Source of the DNA: Cryptomeria japonica | Lineage: Eukaryota; Streptophyta; Pinopsida; Cupressales; Cupressaceae | Direction of reading: 5' to 3' | Assembly: GCF_030272615.1 (NCBI RefSeq) | Contig: NC_081412.1 | Span: 689,444,083-689,508,082, forward strand | DNA: 64,000 nucleotides | Shown: positions 24,365 through 35,369 of the stretch, one piece after another | How the letters are laid out: every line of letters starts with the position of its first letter | Numbering within the stretch: the stretch's first letter is position 1 | The notes under the pieces: model-generated | The model's input: the letters and a program-made list of their open reading frames with translations, nothing else | Database searches by the model: none | Told to the model about the DNA's origin: nothing | Position numbers and translations under genes: made by a program

Positions 24365-26889
24365 ATGAAGGCTTCTGGGTCAACTTTTAGAAGCGAACAT
24401 CCAAAGAGACCGAGGCCTCATTCACAAGGGAAACAAAAAGAGCTTATGTCGAAGTATATGGGAAGTAAGTCTTATGCTTCTACTCCTCAGCCTCGACTAC
24501 AAGTGTAAATGTCATATGCACAAGGGCATCGTAGGGACTCTAGCCTAGTTCAAGACTATGTATATGGTATATTTGACTCCAAGTTGGCCAAGAACCCAAA
24601 GAATCTAAGAGATGGCACCCACATCCACATGTTGAACATCCTGGATGATGACCTTGTGTCTTTTGGGTTAAGGTTGTGGAGTACAACCCTGGTGCAGTAT
24701 ATGGTGCGTCTGGTGCATTCATGCCCATAATTTATAGTTGCAAGCTTAGAGACATATGATGTCGATAATGGCATTATATGAGGGCAACACTTGAAGGTCA
24801 CAATGGGTGCCAACGTAGTAAGGAAAATGTTGTGCCTCGCCCGTAACCCTACCCAAATACTTGGATTGATAATTTATGGTTTATTAATTCGTCTCTCAGG
24901 CTCAACAAGGAAAATAGTGAGTTGCCCCCTTTGCCCATTGTGTTGAACAATTTTGTAGCGCAACATGAAAGATGTGTTCTCCAATGTTAGCCTTCATCTT
25001 CAGGCTAGATAAAAATGTAAACATTTACGACTACCAATTGGAGGTTGCCTTTCATCTAAAGTTTGTCCCAAGGAAAAAAATTATAGGACAGGCTTTGTGG
25101 ATGTCAGATAGCATTCATTATCAATCAGTGAATTTTAGATGCAAGGAGTTTTCAGGTATTCCTCTACTTGTTGCATCTCATGTTATTCCAAAATTCAAAA
25201 TTCAATATTCCAATACCTTACCTTGGGTACAACAAAAATGTCCACATATCCCTACAAGGTAATCCCAATATCTACGTGAACCCATATTCTTATGGCCACC
25301 ATGATTATTATGAATTCTTCCACTATTTTTTGTCCTCAGTACTGATAGATTTGAGCCAAGAGGATATTTTCTTTAGAATGACTAATACCTAATGGTAGTG
25401 GCTCATGAGCTGCAAAATCCCCTGTGACTGATTCTTTGAGGGTCCAATTATACAATGATCATATTCCATTGCTTCGAGGAGGAGCCATTCAAACTTTTGC
25501 GCATGCTTATAGACAACACATTAGTGCTAGAAATGGCTTGGCAATTAGACATAGTCAACTCAATCTTTGGGGTTGGGATAAAGAAGAAATTTATTTGTGG
25601 CATCCCCTTTTCAAGGGGAGGGATATTAATGATGAAGAGATCCTCAGAAAAATTACTCGCTTTGAAGCTAGCAAAGATGGGCTTGGACATGATCAATGAT
25701 CAATGGATTATGACCCAAATGCTCACATGGCCAACTTGAAACTTGTTTCCCTTTTTGTACATGAGCCTTGACCAAAGTTTGAAAAATCGAGGTCACCTAC
25801 CGAGGACTCTCTAAATGTTTATATAGACTTTTCACATATTCTTGTTAGAGATCGCTAGCCATGGGAGTCCTATACACCAGTCAGACAATATGATCTAGCA
25901 AGGCACATGACTTAGGGTCTGAGACTGTAACTTGTGAAGTCGAAGTGGAGCTCAAAGAGAATCAAAGCCTATTGGAAATATATGCAAGAAATATATGAGA
26001 AGGAAAAGAGTTAGGGAGAGGTCAATACAAATTAACAAAGGGAGAGTTTGTGGGATGAGTACCATCATGATCCTAGCTCCCCACTTGATACAAGTTGCAT
26101 TCACCGAGAGGTAGCAGCAGAAGAAGAAAAAACTCTCACAACTGAAGAGCAAGCAGATGTATATGAAGTCATAAGGCCAAAGACATGGTCACTATCTCTT
26201 CATGATATAGGTCAAATGAGGGAGCAAACTACTACAAAGCAAATTGAATAGATTTCTCAATAGTTTGACCCTAAGGACAGATTGGTTATCTCTTCCTCTG
26301 AGCCAAAGAAGAAGCAAAGAAAGCTAAACCTCAAAGGAGAAGGGGTGGAAGAAGAAGAGTTCAAAGAGATCAGAGCACCACCATCTACCACTTCTGCACC
26401 ACTTGCTACCCCTTTGCCTCCATCCACTCCATCTACCATGCCCATAGCATAATCGCCTATCATTCCACTCTACGACTTGCCTCCATTCTCCCTATCTGCA
26501 TTGCTAATTTAGTCCCCACTAACCCCATAAACAACATCCACTGCTTCACAGCAACCAAGGACCATTCCTTATAGGCTACCACAAGGACCCCCCTTTGTAG
26601 GATAATTAATTCAATCTCATACTAGTTTTCATCTTTAGATTGAAGTCACAAGGAAGGCCCATGAGGCCTGTTTGGAAAAACAAAGAAGAAAAGTGAAGAA
26701 AGCAGATGTCGTACCCCACATGAGATTATTGTATGACCCCTCTCAGCAATCATTGATGATTTCCTATATGACGCCCACTGTGATCAAGCCCCAAGAGAAA
26801 ATGCAACCGAGAGATTACTCAATATACACCGTAGGCTTGAACTTGAGTCAAGCAAGGCCACAAGATAAGGTGGAACTTATGGAAGAGAT
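24365..26889 (+). pseudogene. Extra 3' ORF of the Tat-like element, first part (function unknown)
   Basis: From an ATG at 24365 one frame runs through most of this stretch: 24365-24730, 25424-25699, 26048-26480 and 26640-26889. It has scattered stops and a frame excursion at about 24970-25390. The N-terminus is basic and Pro/Gln/Ser-rich (KRPRPHSQGKQKEL). The middle has a His/Trp-rich segment (LNLWGWDKEEIYLWHPLFKG). The later part is Glu-rich, then Pro/Ser/Thr-rich (near 26370-26450). I recognise no domain. Its place after integrase and before the 3' LTR matches additional ORFs known in Tat/Athila-type elements. A solo LTR splits it at 26890. Confidence 0.6.
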
Positions 26890-28756
26890 TGTAATATCCC
26901 AGTAATTTTTTTTTTGATTTTTAACAGTAAGAGTTACAAGTAAACACAACAACCCGTTAAGGTTAGAGAAATAATCCAAACTGCTGAAAGGGAACCCTTC
27001 CACCTTTTGTTCACCGAGAGCCCAATCTGGGAGGATGAGAGCATATGGTGTTTTGGGGATCATTAGCACCATAAAACAAACTGAAAATTACAATGCCTGG
27101 GCCGCAAGCCTGCCCCTTCTGCTTATCTAGCAGGATAGAAACCAAACTCTTGGCGGTAAACCAGCCAAGGGAAAATAACAAGAAACTGAAACTCAATCAC
27201 TCTACTACATATTTCAGTGGGAGGACCATTGTATTAAACTTATCACTCGAACACTTATTCAGTGGGAGGACTGAGTACATAAACTGAATTACAAAACAAA
27301 GAAGGCGGCAAGCCAATCTCTTCCAATTGTGTAGTGGGGATTACAAATAAGAACAACAAGAAGGGATGATCAGTACTACTGAAACAACCTTACAAAATAG
27401 AGTTGAGATGAGAAGAGTAATTTCAGATTTCTATAGCAAGAATATAAATTTCTGTTACAACCAATCTGTAGGCTGAAAGTACAAATCAGTAGCCTATGGA
27501 AACACCAAAATGCTCATAACTCCCTCATTTTTCACTCGAATCAGCTCAAATCAATCCCAAGCCCATGAGATATCACTCACAACAACAACCAATCCAAACT
27601 ACAACCCAAACAACCCAATATTTAGTTGGCATGCATCCCAATGCAAGAACAAAAACCCACGCTATGCCTAGAAAGTTTGATTTTGTCTAGGAAATTCATT
27701 GCTGAATTAAAACTGCTAAAAACTCACACAATGTATCCCCATGGCTAGGAAGGAGGATAGAGCTAATACCCATAACCGTCAGTTGTTCCAGTAGAGAGGT
27801 GCGATTGAAAATGTGATTCAGCCATAGGCAAAACCAGCAGACTCCAGAATCATTACAACACCAAAAATGTCTACGGCCAACTCTGAGAATGTAAGAGAAT
27901 ACAAGGCACAACTAGGTACTGTATTTCAAGTATGAAACTAGGTAGCACTAGGGAGATGCACTCCAAAGCCTCAAGTTCTCTCGCCAAACCAACAGCATAA
28001 CATTACAACTTTTCAAGATGCCTCAAATGAGAGCCCAAGGCTCTTATTTATAACTTCTCAACAAACAAATTCAAATGCAAATTCCTCCAAACTCCACTCC
28101 TTCATTTGCATTTCATTTCACCTTCATGTGGACCCAAGTGTAGTGCCATTTTTCATAAGTCAAACCTCACGCCAAAAAGGAATGGACCCACATTAATCAC
28201 TTGGGAGATAATGGAGATGCAATATAAAATAATATTCCTCTAAAATATTTCGACATCCCTTATTACACATGAGTTTCACCAAATACTTAGGATAAAATAG
28301 GCATTAATCCCAAATTCAATAATTCAGTAGCAAATAATCAAATTAATTAAATATCAAACCTTAGGATAAGAAAATAATATTTAATTGTATCATGTATGAC
28401 TTCCGTACTGATTATTATCAAGACTAGAATGAAACTAAGCCAGGAAGACCACTGAACTACTGCAGAATCAGGGCCCTATCCACTACCAAAAATAGAATTA
28501 TGCCACACTGCCACTTACTAAAAATAGTAAGTCAAGAAGTAATGCCCCAAAAAGCATGAACTTCATGCCCAGAGACAGAGCATGGAGAGCTCAATAGGAC
28601 AGTATCACCAGAATAGTCATTCCTTGACTTACTAAAAATAGTAAGTCCTCATTTCATCAATGTTGGACCCCTCATTCTTCATTCCATCTAGCCTACAGGT
28701 CTCAAGAATAGGCTAATGGACCACTGGAAGGTCGTCAATGAGAAGGGGACATTACA
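26890..28756 (-). mobile_element. Solo LTR of the 11.8-20.2 kb chromovirus family
   Basis: The LTR is 1867 bp in reverse orientation. On the plus strand it starts TGTAATATCCC and ends GGGGACATTACA. It is flanked by perfect GAGAT duplications (26885-26889 and 28757-28761). It aligns over its full length with the inverted LTR at 11758-13652, including both palindromes (28513-28532, 28627-28646) and the inverted TATA region. It splits the extra ORF. Removing the LTR plus one TSD copy (1872 bp) restores that ORF's frame. Confidence 0.95.
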
Positions 28757-29722
28757 GAGATGGAGAAGTCTATCACCAAAGACTATCTCAAAGGTAGTTG
28801 TCACCTAGAGAAGAAAGAGCAAGAGCTCACAAGGGTCAAGAATACCTTAGTTCGCATAACCATGGAAACTAAAGCCAAAGATATAGAGCTTGTCAAGCTA
28901 AAGGTTAATCTACAAAGTCGGGTCACTCAAGAGATGTTTTAGATCAAGGGAAAAACTCTAAATTGAAGTGACAGAGCTAAAGCTAATATTGAGAGCTTAA
29001 AAAAGGAAAAGGAGGCCACAAACAAAAAGCTACCTGAGAGACTAGCTGAGCTCACTTGAGCACATAAGAGCCTCATAGAGGCTAGGAACTAACAAAAACA
29101 ATTACAACAGACTTTGCAGGCCAAGGATCAAGATATCGTGTAGTTGAAACAAGATTTGGCATAAAGCTCTTAGGCCCTGAATTACCTTCTCTTGCTATAG
29201 CATCTATACTCCTCCTTGAAGGAGTGTAACAAACAAATGCCAACCAATTTAAAACCTGCCCTCAAATTTATTTTAAACACTCAGTCCTTGAGTATTGAGG
29301 TCAACATGATTATTGATTAGATCCTTTATTTTGTTGCACCAAAGGTCAGTGACGCACTTGTTCAAAAGTTATACAATGCCTCTGAGGAAATGTTGCAAGC
29401 AACCAAAGTGGATGATATATGACAAGCAGCCATAAAGGTCAATAAATTCATGAGTTGTTATAAAGCAACCTTAAAATGTAAGGTCCTTCTAAACACACTA
29501 GAACAGGTCACTAGGGTGATGATGGAGCAGATTGAGCAATTAGTCCAATTGGGACTCCCTTTGCCCTTCTTGCTAGATAATAGTGCTCTCTTAGAATTCC
29601 AAATTAGGGAGTTGTTGGAAAATAAGGAGAAAGACAAAAGTGCATGCCAAGCACTAAGCCAAGCAGCCATTGTGCACAAAGTTGAGGTGATACTCCAACC
29701 ACTCAAACAATTAGAATTCTAG
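28757..29722 (+). pseudogene. Extra 3' ORF of the Tat-like element, C-terminal coiled-coil part
   Basis: The region reads in the same frame as 24365-26889 once the 1872-bp insertion is removed. It is strongly charged and heptad-like (CHLEKKEQELTRVKNTLVRI, then ESLKKEKEATNKKLPERLAE), predicting long coiled coils. It ends with a hydrophobic/Gln-rich helix-like segment (VTRVMMEQIEQLVQLGLPLP...) and a stop at about 29720. Several in-frame stops occur near 28940, 29057, 29091 and 29142. The combined ORF would have been roughly 1160 codons. The function is unknown; self-association is suggested by the coiled coils (inference). Confidence 0.6.
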
Positions 29723-29984
29723 ATGCAAGCTGCAATCCAGAGCCCTTGGAGTTGCTTCTCCTTTAAAGAGATTATTGACTTGGATAGGGTTTTTGGAGCC
29801 CCAAAGAAGGTGTAGCCTTCGAAAGTGGAGTTGACATCCCTTTAGTATGCCCTTCAGAAGTTGTGATTTTGCACTGTTTTCTGTAAATTACCTTTTTGCA
29901 TTTTGACCGTGAACCAATTTTTTTTTTAGGTTCCCACCTCCATAGGTGAAGGTCCCCCTGCAAGTTGTTAGAGTTGTAGATCAA
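29723..29984 (+). other. 3' untranslated stretch before the Tat-like 3' LTR
   Basis: A coding-like tail (IQSPWSCFSFKEIIDLD) persists for some 90 bp after the stop. The sequence then becomes non-coding with a T run near 29917. No clear polypurine tract is visible just before the LTR, so the LTR start is approximate. Confidence 0.4.
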
Positions 29985-31239
29985 GTCTACATTTTGAAAG
30001 TTTTGATCAAGAGGCATTGATAGAAACAATGCAAAAATTGCATACAAAGGAGAGCTTCTTGTCAAACAAGCGGGTGAACTCTATCGGGGTTTACTTTTAA
30101 ATTTTTTGGCTAAGTGTTTTAGGAATGAGCCACTTGATGACTCTATGCTTGTTCTCCTTAATGGAAATCTCTAGCTTCCCTTCAAGCAATGCCAAGGAGC
30201 CACATAGTGGCTTTGCATGCCACGAGGAAAGTAGAATCCAAAAGGGCTTTTGGACAATGGTAGCCCCTCAGCTTGCCACTTGGCACAACAATGCTCATTT
30301 TGGAATCATTTGAGCTTCTTAGTTTCGGGTTACGCCATTGGGTGGAAAGACCAAAATGGCCCACTAGTGAGGCTAGCATATGAAGAAGCAAAGAATTCCA
30401 CACAATAGCACAATGCTTGTTTAGAGCAAGGAAAATTTATGATACATACTAGAGTTGCACCATTGGCTAGAGAAGCTAGTGGGACCAACAAGAAAGGCCT
30501 CTAAGAAGAGTGGGAAGGGGTGGACACATGTCATCATTGCACTCTTTTTGAGCAAAGAGAAAGACTAAAGCATTCTTAAGTTGTGTTATGGGTTATTGTT
30601 ACAACAACTTAAATTTTTCTTGTGCCACATCTCACAAGGTAATCATTAGGTCGTTAGACAATTGCAACCACAACATCATGGAGCAACAAGTTGGAGCCTC
30701 CACTAAGGTTTTGTTACATGGGCATCTCTGTCGAGCCAAAAGGGCATGGGTCTATATATTTGTTGTCTTTCAATTATAAAAGGGTTCACAATTTCAAAAC
30801 TTCAGGGGTTCATATTCATTAGTTCTAGTAGGAAGTAGTAGTAGAAGCATTTTCAATTCCACTGAACCTCAACAGGTGCCCCTCACGGACAAGATCTAAA
30901 TATTTTAAACTATGCTTGAGATGACCTTTGTAATCAATTCTCCCCCAATAATGAAGAGGATGTGGTGTTCAATGTTCAATATTTTGGAGTTATTCGTTTC
31001 TTACTATTTCTAGTTTCACTTTTGTAATCTTTAACTCAGTGGTTACATCTCAGGGTTTTGAATCATGTATTTGCTCTTTTAAAATCTTTGTGAATGTTTT
31101 AATGAGTTTTACATTATGCAATATTAAAGGTTAACCCCATTAAGATTGTGGCACATCACCTTAGAGTAGATTTATAGTTTTATTTCTCTTAGTATATCTC
31201 TTTCCCTTTCCCCCCCCCCCCCCCAAAATTACAAAGAGT
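29985..31239 (+). repeat. 3' LTR region of the Tat-like element
   Basis: The first 575 bp match the remnant at 2600-3190. Beyond that come two TATA-like sites, tctatatatt at 30751-30760 and attataaaaggg at 30773-30784. These are followed by R/U5-like sequence and a C run (about 31210-31224). The true 3' end is not certain, because a different solo LTR starts at 31240 and the flank after it does not show an obvious LTR end or TSD. Confidence 0.6.
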
Positions 31240-32557
31240 TGTTAGCAGCAATGAAGGAAAACCAAGAGGGGGGGGGGAGTGAATCAGTTTTCACTAGACC
31301 ATAAACTTAACCACAAAAATAGATCTGGTAAACTGCAACAATAACATAGATAATCAAAATGACAACACAACACACAACACCAAGATTTTGACATGGAAAA
31401 CCTGGTTAAGGGAAAAACCATGGTGGGAACCTACCCACAATAAGATGATACTCTATAGTAGTATGTGAAAATATTACAATGGGGAATGCACATGCATTCA
31501 GGCACACTGCCTAGAGCTCACTGCTCAATGATAGTAACCTGGAAGGCTACAACCCTTAGAGAAGTCTCACTGACTTATAACAGGATTCAGACTACAATTC
31601 GGAAGAAATGAACTGCAATAATAGCATCTCCAAATGCCTGATGACAGTTCCAGTTAAGTACAATTGTCTGCTCTACACTACACCGAAAGATAAATCCTTT
31701 CTCGCACATACACCACTCTCTGATAATGCAGACACAACCTCAATACCCAAATGACATGACAATATCACCTATTTATACAATTCTTCAACCTTGACAAATG
31801 GGTCGGCTAAACCCTCAACTCACAATTACAAAATTACACCACATGATACAAAGATAGACCACCAGACCAATATAATGATTTACATAACATGGACCTAATT
31901 CAAATTCCTCAACGCTCATCACCATCGGAAATCATGCCAAGATCAACTGCAACATGCTACACCACTAGGAAAACCACATAACATGAAGAACATCACTGGT
32001 TCACCAAAAACACCAAAAACTTGCACAATGATCAATGTAGATCATCAGGACAAATAGGAAACAATTAGGAAACACCAACAAGCACATTAGAATCACCAGT
32101 AATAGCTACACCAACACCACTTATCAAATCTTCAATGATCAACATCTGAACTTCAAGAACACTCAAACAACAACAACTGTCATGAAGAAAGATAACTTGC
32201 AGAGCACCAAATCACAAACCATCTGAATTGAAGATACACAAGACCATCCCAAGCAATATCCCAAAAACTCAAATCAAGATCTGATCACACCAAAATATAC
32301 CGAAGGAAATACTGAACTTTGCAAAGCACTGACTAGATAAACAAACTACAAAACCGGATCATATGATATGATCAATTAAGCTTCCTGGATCACCAACACC
32401 AGTACAAAAGAATATAATGATACTAAGGATACTCCATACACCAAATCATAATCACAATGAGCCAATCTGCAATCACCAGAGCATGAATATGTTAACATCA
32501 ATGACAACAACATATCCTAGCAGCAACAATGTCCAACAATCTCCCCAATATCCAACA
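31240..32557 (-). mobile_element. Copia-type solo LTR
   Basis: The LTR is 1318 bp. On the plus strand it begins TGTTAGCAGC and ends ATATCCAACA, and it is flanked by perfect AGAGT copies (31235-31239, 32558-32562). On the minus strand it begins TGTTGGATATTGGGG. It carries the module ggttttccatgtcaaaatc seen, with variation, in the Copia LTRs at 3621, 9571 and 20690. A G run (31269-31278) lies near its left end. There is no internal coding region. Confidence 0.9.
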
Positions 32558-32562
32558 AGAGT

Positions 32563-33187
32563 CAGCTTCCAAAATCTCAGAGGTCATTTTATAGGTCGCA
32601 ATCAGGTCCCACATCCATGAAGCTTCCCAAACTACCCTCTGAAGTGTCAGCATTAGAGGTCAACAAATATATTATTCATTACACACAAATGTCCCTCATC
32701 TCACCACCATAAATTTAATCCTCCAAAATACCAAATTATTAATACCACCACTATCAACAACCATTTTGAAATGCTTAACTCTTGACTCGCAAAAAGTTTT
32801 GAATGGATTTTTCCTTTGTTTTGGTTCCTTTTCCTTCTCAATCATCAATAAGATATTCCTTAATGTGAGGTTCTCTCCTTATTTAAGTTTGTCAATTTGA
32901 CCTGGGGAAACCTTTGGTTCCTCCTCAACTTGTACTTCTTTTATGTTTGCCTTACTTCTTTTGCTACTATCATTTTGAGCATGAGAGCACTCAAAGGCTC
33001 TAAGACCAACTTGTCCACATCACAAAAACAATTACTGCTAAAATGACCTTCCTCTTCCTCTAACATATTTTCTTGCTTTAGATGGCTAATTTTGGTCTTG
33101 TAAGGTACTAGAGTCACCTCCTTACCGATTTTAATCTCTCTTAATGCCTTATCAAATTCTACTTCTACTAAATTTCCTCTACCTCTT
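32563..33187 (-). pseudogene. Ty3/gypsy gag C-terminus and protease fragment
   Basis: On the minus strand, after a charged linker (33187-32940), the sequence gives GENLTLRNILLMIEKEKEP followed by HFKMVVDSGGINNLV. This has the layout of a gypsy protease with its D-S-G triad (about 32750-32800). The gene continues on the other side of the solo LTR as the gag core at 40764-41510. The CTCTT duplication confirms that the two parts were once adjacent. The leftmost 130 bp show nothing recognisable. Frame changes make it non-functional. Confidence 0.55.
33183..33187. other. Left TSD CTCTT of the outer palindrome-family solo LTR
   Basis: CTCTT precedes the LTR start TGTTGTGAGG and recurs at 40759-40763 directly after the LTR end CATCAACA. 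Confidence 0.85.
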
Positions 33188-33545
33188 TGTTGTGAGGTAT
33201 TCACACATCGCCCCATTGCAAATGGGGACTCTCACTTTTTCCTGCTTTCTAGGATAGTGTTAAGAGTCCTTAGCTATTAGCCTTTTCATTGAAGTGGTAT
33301 TGATGGTCAAGAAGCTAGGATGTTAGGTGGATAGCCTTGTGTGAGGTGTGAAATGAAGAGTTATGAGATGAGTAAGTGGTTGTTAGCTTGATTGGTCAAG
33401 GTCCGTAGTAGAAAAATTCTAGAAATGAGAGGTCAAGTGATGTCAATTTGAGCATAGCACGTAAAGAAGGTCAGTTGCAGGTTGAAAGGGCAAAATTTGA
33501 CTAAGTACATGAAGATTTTCTTTGCTCCCTCTCAGGAGCAAATAC

Positions 33546-33653
33546 ATCTTTGAGTGCTCATTCATACGTCTTTGAGTGCTCATTCATATGTCTTCCTTTG
33601 CTCATTCATACGTCTTCGAGTGCTCATTCATATGTCTTCCTGTGCTCTTCCCT
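33546..33653 (+). repeat. Tandem array of about five 22-bp units
   Basis: Units have the form YGTCTTYGAGTGCTCATTCATA, with cctttgc in place of gagtgc in alternate copies. They start at about 33546, 33566, 33588, 33610 and 33632. Confidence 0.8.
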
Positions 33654-35369
33654 TGGAGCAAATTTACCTCAAGGCCTTTGAATGAGCATGATTCAATGTA
33701 TTTGAATTGTCAAAATGGATAAAAGATGAGCAGGACTTAAATTGAAGGCTACTTCAAGTACTCTTTGATAGGAGAAAAATTTCCTTTTAGGCCTTCCATG
33801 AGGTAAGTTTGACATGTTTTCATGAATGAATGTTTGAAAGACCTAAGGTTTGAGTCAATGAAGCTAAGAAAAGTGATTGAGAGTGAGTTTAGTTTTGATT
33901 TGAAATTCACTTCATGTGCATCCACTTTGGAGCGAACTTCAAGTGCATGAGATTTGGAGCGAATTTGTCCCATTTGCCCAAGATAAGATGAAAAATTCCT
34001 TACAAATCGTTGCCTTGAGCCGATTTGATGTCTTCATATGCTTAGAAAAGAACAATTTTGAGTTTGAGATGATGAAGGGCAAGTTTGAAGATCACTTCAC
34101 GTACATCCAAGTTGGAGCGAAATTGCTTGTAGAGCTTTCTTCCAAGTTAATTTTATGCCTCCACTTGCATGAATGACAAAGTAGTCAAACCTGAAGAGAT
34201 GAAGGGAAGAATTGGACTAGGTTTGAGAAAACTTCCATTACCCACCTTAGGAGCAACCTCCTCTTATCAAACCTGCAAACCACATAAAATCAGAAATCAT
34301 ATCAAATTAGGAAGTTATATAAAAGGTATATATCATGTGTATTTGATACCTATTTTTTTTTTTGCAGGAGATGAAGAAAGAAATCAAGGGGACCAAGTTG
34401 GTGGAGGACCAAAACAAGTGTTCTAAGGAGAAAATTTCAATGTCAGGGTCAAGAAGACATTGTCAAGAGGAAAACTTCAACAACAAATACAAAAAAACAT
34501 CAATGATGGTGATTGCAAAACAAAAGGAGGAAGATTGTAAGATGTAAGATCTACACCACTATGCAAAGGGGAAAACTTCATTTACAAGCACAAGAATGCC
34601 CAAGAGGAATCTCAACTCTCACTGCACCATGGAGACATGAAGAGATCAAAGGATTGCGAAGGAGAAGTCATACAATCACCCCAAAGCAAGCATGCGAAGA
34701 GGGAGGAATGACTCAACTACATCAATGCTTCCCATCACCACTACTTTGAGTGAACTTGAAATATTGAGTACCAAGAGATATCTCTCAACGTCCCTTCATG
34801 ATGATCTACCAAGTCTACAAGTGCAAGTTGAAGTGGCATCCTATTGTGACATATTCACACATCACTCCATTGCAAATGGGGACCCCTACTTTCTGCTTTC
34901 TAGGGTTTTCTTTTTAGGTGTTTCAGGTTCTTGTCTATTGACCTTTTGCATTTGAAGGGTCGCCAGGGGGCTCATTAGGATAACAGGTTCTACTTGAGGC
35001 ATGTGGATCTCCTCAAGAGGTCAGGTCAATTGAGTGATTAGGTGTTATTTAGATCATTCCTAGGGTTTTTTTTGTGTACTATCCAGTCACATTTCAAGTT
35101 GCTAGATCAAACCTTGGTTGAATACATAATGTCATCGTGATCCTCAAATGTCCTAAAATTTGGCTAAGTCTGGAATGTCATCCTGATCCTGAAATTTGAC
35201 TGTCTGGAAAATTGAAGAATCCTCCAAAAACTAGATTTTGCATTATAACTCCTAGAGGTCCGAAACCACTCTCAAACATCCTGACAATATATATGGAATA
35301 TAACTTAAAGTATCTTATACTTAAATGTTATATTCCATATATGAATCCTGACAGAGATGCTAAAATGTC

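Larger units (their letters stand above)
2600..31239 (+). mobile_element. Decayed Tat-like Ty3/gypsy retrotransposon hosting four nested insertions
   Basis: Fragments of one plus-strand element can be followed across four insertions, because the coding sequence resumes on the far side of each one. The order is 5' LTR remnant (2600-3190), protease (3380-3615), protease tail and an RNase H of the NNEVKYEA type (11009-11757), RT (20155-20689 and 21751-22230), RNase H (22234-22700), integrase (22870-23880), an extra 3' ORF (24365-29722, interrupted) and a 3' LTR region (about 29985-31239). With the insertions removed, the element is about 10 kb. The gag gene is missing. The RT sequence around KNPKIESLIAQELKKLIDSK and YLDD resembles plant Tat/Ogre-type RT. 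The exact 3' end is uncertain because another solo LTR begins at 31240. Confidence 0.75.

Noticed and set aside
31205-31280. C run and nearby G run as a possible structural or regulatory signal
   Set aside because: They straddle the junction of a solo LTR and its target. They are simple runs, prone to slippage, and nothing more can be said.
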